Source: Panicum virgatum (Eukaryota > Streptophyta > Magnoliopsida > Poales > Poaceae). Taken from it: DNA of 64,000 nucleotides. Positions 58,302 to 64,000 of this stretch are shown piece after piece; position 1 is the first letter of the stretch; the number at the start of each line of letters is the position of its first letter. Location of the stretch: assembly GCF_016808335.1 (NCBI RefSeq), contig NC_053142.1, positions 51,331,992 to 51,395,991 of the forward strand, in the 5' to 3' direction. The translations under genes were made by a program, and so were the position numbers. The notes under the pieces are model-generated. The model was given only the letters and a program-made list of their open reading frames with translations. It ran no database searches and was not told the origin of the DNA.

Positions 58302-58377
58302 GGAGTTTGGACCGGGCGGGATGGGCCGCCTCGGCAAGTGGGCCCAAGGGGAATCTCGAATCCGGCTGTTGTTCATG

Positions 58378-59630
58378 GAATCGCTAACAGTAACCGCAGA
58401 GTTCCACTGAAAAAATGGGCAATCAAGAGAATTGACAGGTTACGAAGATCCTTCTTGTGGAGGGGGACACAAGAAGCAAATGGAGGATATTGCTTAGTCA
58501 ATTGGAAAAAGGTGGTATTGCCAAAACTTTGGGGGGGGGGGTTGCGAGTTTTTGATCTCGAATGCTTTGGAAGATCCTTGCGCTTAAGATGGTTGTGGTT
58601 TGCTTGGACAGAGCGTGAGAGGCCGTGGGTCGGTTCCCCACCACCTTGTGATGAAGTGGATATACAACTTTTCAGGGCCAGCACTGTGGTTAATCTAGGG
58701 GATGGGAGAAAAGCTTCATTTTGGAACTGCAGTTGGCTAAATGGGAGAGCCCCTAGGGACATTGCTCCTGATCTTTTCAAATTAGCTTGGCGCAAAAACA
58801 GATCAGTCAAGGATGATATCACAAATCACCAATGGACTAGAGGACTTTGGAGGATGAATTCAGTGGAACAAATGACTTAGTTTGTAATTCTCTGGGATGC
58901 TGTTCAACAAGTGGAGTTTGTGGATCGGCCTGATGAAATAACTCGGAGGTGGACTTCTAATGGCGCATATACTTCGAAGTCGGCTTACTTGGCGCAGCTA
59001 CAAGGAGCTTACTGTACTTTTGATGCACAATCAATTTGGCGCGTGTATGCTGAAGGAAAGCACAAATTCTTTGCATGGCTGTTAGTTCAAACCAAAATCT
59101 TGTCGGCAGACAAGTTGGAGGCTAGGAATTGGCCATGTGAACAGAATTGCGTCCTTTGTGATCAGGAGAGGGAAACAACTGCTCATCTATGCTTGCACTG
59201 TCCTTTTGCTAAGCAGGTTTGGCTGCTGGTAAGTAATTGGACCGCTGGTTCAGTAACAATGCCAGAAGACCCATCTGAAAACGTCGAGGAGTGGTGGAGG
59301 CGAAGCCTGTCTTCTTTGTCACAATCTCAAAGGCGTCCAGTAGCTGCTGTTCTTATGTATACCACTTGGAACCTGTGGAAGGAGAGAAACAGGCACGTCT
59401 TCGACTCAAAAAGCTTGCAACCTCACAATGTTTTCAGTATTATCAAGGAGGAAGTGCTACTTAGAAGAGTAGCCTGCGTTCAGCCGGCCGTGGAGTAATT
59501 TTATTGCTAATGTCGAAGAGGAGTTTTTTTAGTTATTTCTATAATAGTTGTCTACTTGTTTAAACTGTAAACATCTGCTTCTTTCTTAAATGCCTCGGCA
59601 GTGCTCCTGCCTAATTGTTCAAAAAAAAAA
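58378..59630 (+). pseudogene. 5'-truncated LINE (L1-type) ORF2 fragment
   Basis: The fragment reads the C-terminal third of a plant L1-type ORF2: KKWAIKRIDRLRRSFLWRG, GGLRVFDLECFGRSLRLRWL, GRKASFWNCSWLNG, then the zf-RVT region (KFFAWLLVQTKILSADKLEA, CVLCDQERETTAHLC) and a WNLWKERNRHVF motif, with a stop near 59496. A TAG at 58878-58880 breaks the frame. The 3' end runs to an A10 tract at about 59621-59630, consistent with poly-A-primed insertion. No flanking duplication was identified, and the 5' truncation point is approximate. It lies 70 bp beyond the MULE. Confidence 0.78.
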
Positions 59631-59639
59631 GATGGCTGG

Positions 59640-61428
59640 CGTACCAGCACTCGTGCAAAAGCCTTTCTTGATAGCCCATTTACAGGTGGGACCAGTTAAA
59701 GTTTGGAGATGTGGGCCCCAGCTGTCTGTGCTAGAGCTCTTGTAAAGGAAGCAACAGCGCGACAGTGAAACTAGTCCGCTCGTGGTGGGCGCCGCGCAGC
59801 TTGTTGAAGGAGGACAGCTAAGTTCTCCTGATGCCTCTCTTCAAAAAAAAAAAAAATCTCCTGGTGCCCAAGACAAGACACGGTGAAAAATCAGTAGCGG
59901 CTTTTCGATGGTTTTTGTGCTCTTTGAAAATAATTAGGAAACCCAATAGATTTGAGTGCAAGACACTTGCAATCGGTATGCGTAGAGAAAAGGTACGGGA
60001 TTACAGCTTTTAAACAGAATTTTTATATATTTCATGTTGGCTATACTACTATGCAAATATGTATGTCAAAAATTAAGTAATGTTTTAGTAGGATACACAT
60101 TTGAGTCTAGCATTTGCTCGGCGATTATATGATGAAAATATAACAAGATGATATGGTTTAACTGCATCTAATGATATAATTTATTGCCATTGGGATTAGC
60201 CCTAGTTTTTTTTAGAATCTTGCGACCCGACACATAAAGATGAAGCACTTATCAATACAATATATACCTTACCTTTAAGTTAGGAATAACGGTCTCATAA
60301 AGTGCGGATTCGTGGGCCCATGCATGAGTGGCAACTCAAAAAAAACACACACACAAACGAAACTTACTATTGTAGCCTCATAGTTCTAGCATATATCATA
60401 TCACTTTTTTTATGAAATTTATTAGCAGTACCTTGCCTAAAGATGAAGAAAGGAGGTATCTGAAACCGAAACGTACAGTAGCAGGTTGCCTAGTTTTGGA
60501 TAATCATTGGACTCCACACCAACCAATCAAAAAAGATGCCACAGTGTGCATGTCATAATAATTTATTCTTGGAATTCTTTGTTTGGTTGTTTGGGCACAA
60601 TACACCAGATGGGCTTCAACATTACTTATAACCTATCACGTATGGACTGACACATTTTCAAATGATCTTAATAGTTTAAAGTATAGTTTGCTTTGTCAAG
60701 TAGGAATTTGTAATTGTTGCTGTACTCGTTATCATGCATATTTCTTGTATTATATGCTTATTTATTTATTTATTTATTTAGAGAGAGAGAGAGAGAGAGT
60801 GCACAAGTTGATGAGTAGAGAAAAAAGATAAAGCTCGGCAGTTTCTTCTTCCGCCCTTGTTGAATGTTCATTGTTCAAGAATCACGAGCTAGAGCTCGCT
60901 TGTAGTACTAGCGTACTAGCGAAGCAAGAGGACCAAAACTAAAGAGAAAAAAAATGGAGTAAAGAGGAGAAGAAAGGGGGCTACTGATGGGGCATGGGCT
61001 GATGGCCAAAGCCAACCGCTGAGCGCGACACCAAATTCTCCTGTGGGGAGCACCGCACGCCCGCCATCCCCACCATTGTACTTTTCAAAGGGGGCCAAAG
61101 AGAAATAAAAGAGAAGAGGCGAAATTCGGCCATGTGTAGTACGCGGCATATGGATGACTGATGATCTGCATCTCCCAAACCTCGTGGAAAAGAAACCAAA
61201 TCCTAGCACTCGGTCCATCAAAGCGCTGATGCTGCATGCAATCTTTTCTCATGTACTACCTTCTTTTTCACATCCAATCTCTGTCTCCCTCCTTCTTTTT
61301 TATACTATGTGTTAACGAAAAAAGGTTATTTTATATATATACAGCTAATTGTTGTGCTTGTGATTTTACATCGTCTCACGTTGTGGTGCTAGCTACTGTA
61401 TAGTTCCCATAAACAATCAATCAATTTA
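59640..61428. other. Intergenic, AT-rich, with microsatellites
   Basis: No gene recognised. A (TTTA)n run followed directly by (GA)n lies at about 60758-60799. The short open frames have no support. Confidence 0.5.
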
Positions 61429-61661
61429 GGCCCTGTTTAGTTGGTGAAAAGTTATTGATTTTGGTACTATAACACATTTTATTGTTACTTGACAAATAAT
61501 ATCCAATCATGGACTAATTAGGCTTAAAAGATTCATATCATGCTAATCAGTTATACTGTGTCATTAGTTATTTTTTTCAACTGCATTTAATGCTCCATGC
61601 GTGTGTCTGAATATTCGATGTGACAGGTACTGTAGATTTTTTTCGAACTAAACAACACCTT
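61429..61661. mobile_element. MITE, first of an inverted pair
   Basis: It starts GGCCCTGTTTAGTTGGTGAA and ends GAACTAAACAACACC. Its reverse complement is similar to the next element (61663-61897) over nearly its whole length, sharing for example CATCGAAT...TCAGACACA and CTTTTAAGC.TAATTAGT. Confidence 0.72.
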
Positions 61662-61662
61662 A

Positions 61663-61897
61663 GGCCTTGTTTAGTTCCCAAAAAAATTCCTAAAGTACCC
61701 GTAACATCGAATCTTCAGACACATGCATGAAGCATTAAATAGAATTGAAAAAAGTAACTAATTACACAGTCTAGCTGATTACCACGAAATGATTCTTTTA
61801 AGCTTAATTAGTTCATGATTGAATATTATTTGTTAAATAACAATAAAATATGTTACAGTACCAAAATTCAAACTTTTTCACCAACTAAACACACCCT
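61663..61897. mobile_element. MITE, second of the inverted pair
   Basis: It starts GGCCTTGTTTAGTTCCC and ends TTCACCAACTAAACACACC. Same family as 61429-61661 but in the opposite orientation, joined to it with essentially no spacer. Confidence 0.72.
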
Positions 61898-62026
61898 TAA
61901 GCTAGACTACAAAGAGACGATGCATCTTCTGTTGAGCAGTGTGTGCTGTGCAGGACTGGTGTTTTGTCAGTTGCTTTGTTCTGCTGGTGTCACTCCATGT
62001 GCCATGGGCGTGGCTCGCACACTCAG

Positions 62027-62377
62027 GCCTGTTTAGATTTTTAACCGTAAATCCTGTAAACGTAAAAAAAATCGCATCGAATATTTTGACACATGTATGG
62101 AGTACTAAATGAAGTCTATTTACAAAACTTTTTGTAGGGATGGGCTGTAAATCGCAAGACGAATCTAATGAGCCTACTTAATTCATAATTTGCAACAGTG
62201 ATACTACAGTAACCATCTGCTAATTATGGATTAATCATGAATTAATTAGAATCATTAGATTCGTCTCGCGATTTACAACCCATATGTGCAAAAAGTTTTG
62301 TAAATAGACTTCATTTAGTACTTTAAATTAGCAATATTTCATTGCAAAAATTTTTTTGCATTAGAACTAAACACAGC
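62027..62377. mobile_element. Long-palindrome MITE
   Basis: The termini GCCTGTTTAG and CTAAACACAGC are inverted. The inner arms are also strongly self-complementary: AAATGAAGTCTATTTACAAAA (near 62108) against TTTTGTAAATAGACTTCATTT (near 62315), and GACGAATCTAATGA against TCATTAGATTCGTC. CTCAG flanks both ends (62022-62026, 62378-62382) and may be a target duplication. Confidence 0.7.
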
Positions 62378-62975
62378 CTCAGCTGAATTAGTTAGTTACC
62401 GGCGGCCTCCCTTTCTTGTTTCGGAATGCACGACCACCACCGCTGCAAGTTGGGCGGGCAACTTGCGCCTGACATTGATCTTGGTGGCACGCAGTTGAAG
62501 CCACTTGCAGAGACCCGGTAGCGGGGCCGTACATACGTGTCGCTCTGTCAGTTGTCTGCTGGAGTTGTTGGGGGTATCGTTCTTTGAGCTGCGGGTGATG
62601 GCTGGTGTTGGTTTGCTGTGAGAGAAAATTACTGCTAAATGATTGGTGATTAGTGGCCGGTGCTAGTTTGGTGTGAGAAAAAAATACTGTGTAGCACAAC
62701 AGAGCCATGGTGGGGCACAACAGAGCCATGGTGGGTATTATTAATCACTGGCTATGGACACTTGTTTATATTTATTTATTATCTATATATAATATTACTT
62801 GGTGCTAGTGAATGATATGAAAATATATAGTCTTGGCACGCTCATGTCTGAACTTTTACAAATAAATTATGTAAAAATGCAAGAAATTAAATAGTATACC
62901 CTGCTATTCCCCGTGCCACGACCGGGCAATTATCTGTCTGTGGAGGAGAAAAGAGCCATCAGTACTACGTATATA
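62378..62975. other. Intergenic, no supported gene
   Basis: The minus strand has an open frame (62388-62729) without recognisable domains. A 17-bp direct repeat (GCACAACAGAGCCATGG) occurs at about 62693 and 62715. Confidence 0.35.
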
Positions 62976-62977
62976 GG

Positions 62978-63245
62978 GCCCTGTTAGGTTTATCCTAACA
63001 TTCCTAGCACACGCATTTTAAAAAAAGAATTTTGTATGCATGGAGTAATAAACAAAATTTATTTGAAAAACTTTTTCACATATGAGTGTAACTTTTCGTG
63101 ACAAATCTAATGACGGTAATTAATCGATGATTGGCTACAGTGATGCTATAGTAACCATCCTCGAATCATATGGTCAAAGATTTCATTAAATTCATCTTGC
63201 AAAGTAGCGCGGGGTCGTGAAATTAGTTTTTTTAAATACCATTAT
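62978..63245. mobile_element. Degenerate relative of the 'GTTTAG' MITEs
   Basis: It contains the ordered motifs of that family (ATGCATGGAGTAATAAACAAA, CGTGACAAATCTAATGA, GGCTACAGTGATGCTATAGTAACCATC), but the right terminus is not recognisable. Confidence 0.45.
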
Positions 63246-63800
63246 TTAGAGCATCTCCAATAACTTATGTATTATGTTAGCTAAATTTGGAGATGTTACC
63301 CTTTGTAAAAATAGAAAACCACCTAATTCTATGGGGTAATCAAGAGACTAGGTAAACTGGGTGCCTATATTCAAAACCGGTTCTACTTCAATCGACCATC
63401 ATATTCCCTGTTCTTTCTGGATCCTTCATGTCAGTTCATCCCCTCCTAGCCGAGCTCCCTTTGACACTGAAATTCATCGCAGTTGTTTGTGCTCAGCTCG
63501 ATTCCTTACATACACCGCATCGTAAGATTACCACCAATCCATTTGAGCTCTTCTCGAGTTGAATCCACCAACGGAGCCCCAAAACTCGGTCATCTTCTTC
63601 CTCAGTCTGCCGCAAGGCATGAATGATCCCAATCTTTTACTGAATCTGTAGCTATTCTCGTTCTGCTTAACTTTCCTCGATAGTCGATACGTTTCACTTG
63701 CAGAGAAGTTGATGAAGACCCATGAAATGAGAGCAAATATAATGGAGCAAAGCACACAAATAGAACAAAAAATGTTCAGAGAAATATGGGAATCAAACTC
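63246..63800. other. Intergenic / 3' flank of the right-edge gene
   Basis: No gene is supported. The 75-codon minus frame at 63528-63755 has no recognisable features. The end nearest 63801 is probably the 3' UTR of the truncated gene. Confidence 0.35.
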
Positions 63801-64000
63801 CTAACAGAAAGCACCAACAGCAGCTGCGGCGACAGTGATTAACGCCAGCCACGCGGCGCTCCTCGTCCTGCGCGTCGCCGCGGAGGCTCTCCTTGCACGT
63901 CGGGAGCCATTGGAGGAGGCGTTGTGCCAGAGCGGGTGGACGGTGATGACGATCTTCATGCCTTGAAGGCAGAGGGCAGCTTGCTCAGGAGGTCGGGCGC
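63801..64000 (-). CDS. Partial ORF, C-terminus with GPI-like hydrophobic tail
   Basis: The minus-strand frame enters from the window edge, reads LCLQGMKIVITVHPLWHN, then a Ser/Arg-rich linker, and ends with a hydrophobic tail (AAWLALITVAAAAVGAFC) at a TAG (63801-63803). A C-x-x-GMK-x-x-VTV segment before a Ser-rich linker and hydrophobic tail recalls the end of GPI-anchored phytocyanins (blue-copper-like cell-surface proteins). Too little is visible for a firm call, and the true gene extends beyond the window. Confidence 0.35.
   Translation of the reverse strand, partial: ARPPEQAALCLQGMKIVITVHPLWHNASSNGSRRARRASAATRRTRSAAWLALITVAAAAVGAFC

Overview
This is nuclear DNA from a grass, most likely a panicoid such as Sorghum, Miscanthus, Panicum or a close relative. 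The signs are GC-rich first exons, short GT-AG introns, Stowaway, Tourist/Harbinger and 'GGCC(T)GTTTAG' MITEs, and nested LTR retrotransposons. I read everything by eye. Splice junctions were chosen by GT/AG signals plus reading-frame continuity, and in the spliced genes the exon phases close correctly unless I say otherwise.

Layout. 0-3.4 kb: intergenic, with four MITEs. 3.4-9.6 kb: an SRO/RCD1-like gene (PARP-like and RST domains) on the minus strand, with a long 5' leader. 10.7-14.3 kb: a minus-strand gene for a 138-residue tail-anchored protein of unknown function. 16.7-33.9 kb: a 17.3-kb LTR retrotransposon complex. Its outer Copia element is flanked by the 5-bp duplication GGTTG and has three LTRs instead of two. 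Between the first two LTRs lies an inverted, coding-defective Copia element. That element is itself interrupted by a very young, non-coding LTR element carrying an 11-copy 52-bp tandem array.

34.9-37.1 kb: a PSKR/PSYR-like LRR receptor-like protein without a kinase (minus). 39.3-41.5 kb: a PLS-class PPR gene (minus) whose N-terminus appears frameshifted at a (CG)n tract. 42.5-44.3 kb: PEX22 (plus), divergent from the PPR gene across a short promoter that contains a MITE. 45.9-47.9 kb: a Lunapark homologue (plus). 49.2-53.1 kb: a SANT/Myb-like, probably DUF3755-type, nuclear protein gene (minus), convergent with Lunapark. 54.1-58.3 kb: a complete but decayed Mutator-like element with a 10-bp target duplication. 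It carries a MURA-type transposase pseudogene and, convergent to it, a second gene encoding a GRF-finger/coiled-coil protein. 58.4-59.6 kb: a 5'-truncated LINE. 61.4-63.2 kb: a MITE cluster including an inverted pair. The right edge cuts a minus-strand coding region.

The host genes are housekeeping or signalling genes: ER shaping (Lunapark), peroxisome biogenesis (PEX22), organelle RNA metabolism (PPR), stress-linked transcription co-regulation (SRO), surface perception (RLP) and a nuclear SANT protein. They are not a co-functional cluster. The unusual biology is in the mobile elements: the three-LTR composite, the trans-mobilised defective Copia copy, the array open in all six frames, and the two-gene convergent MULE.
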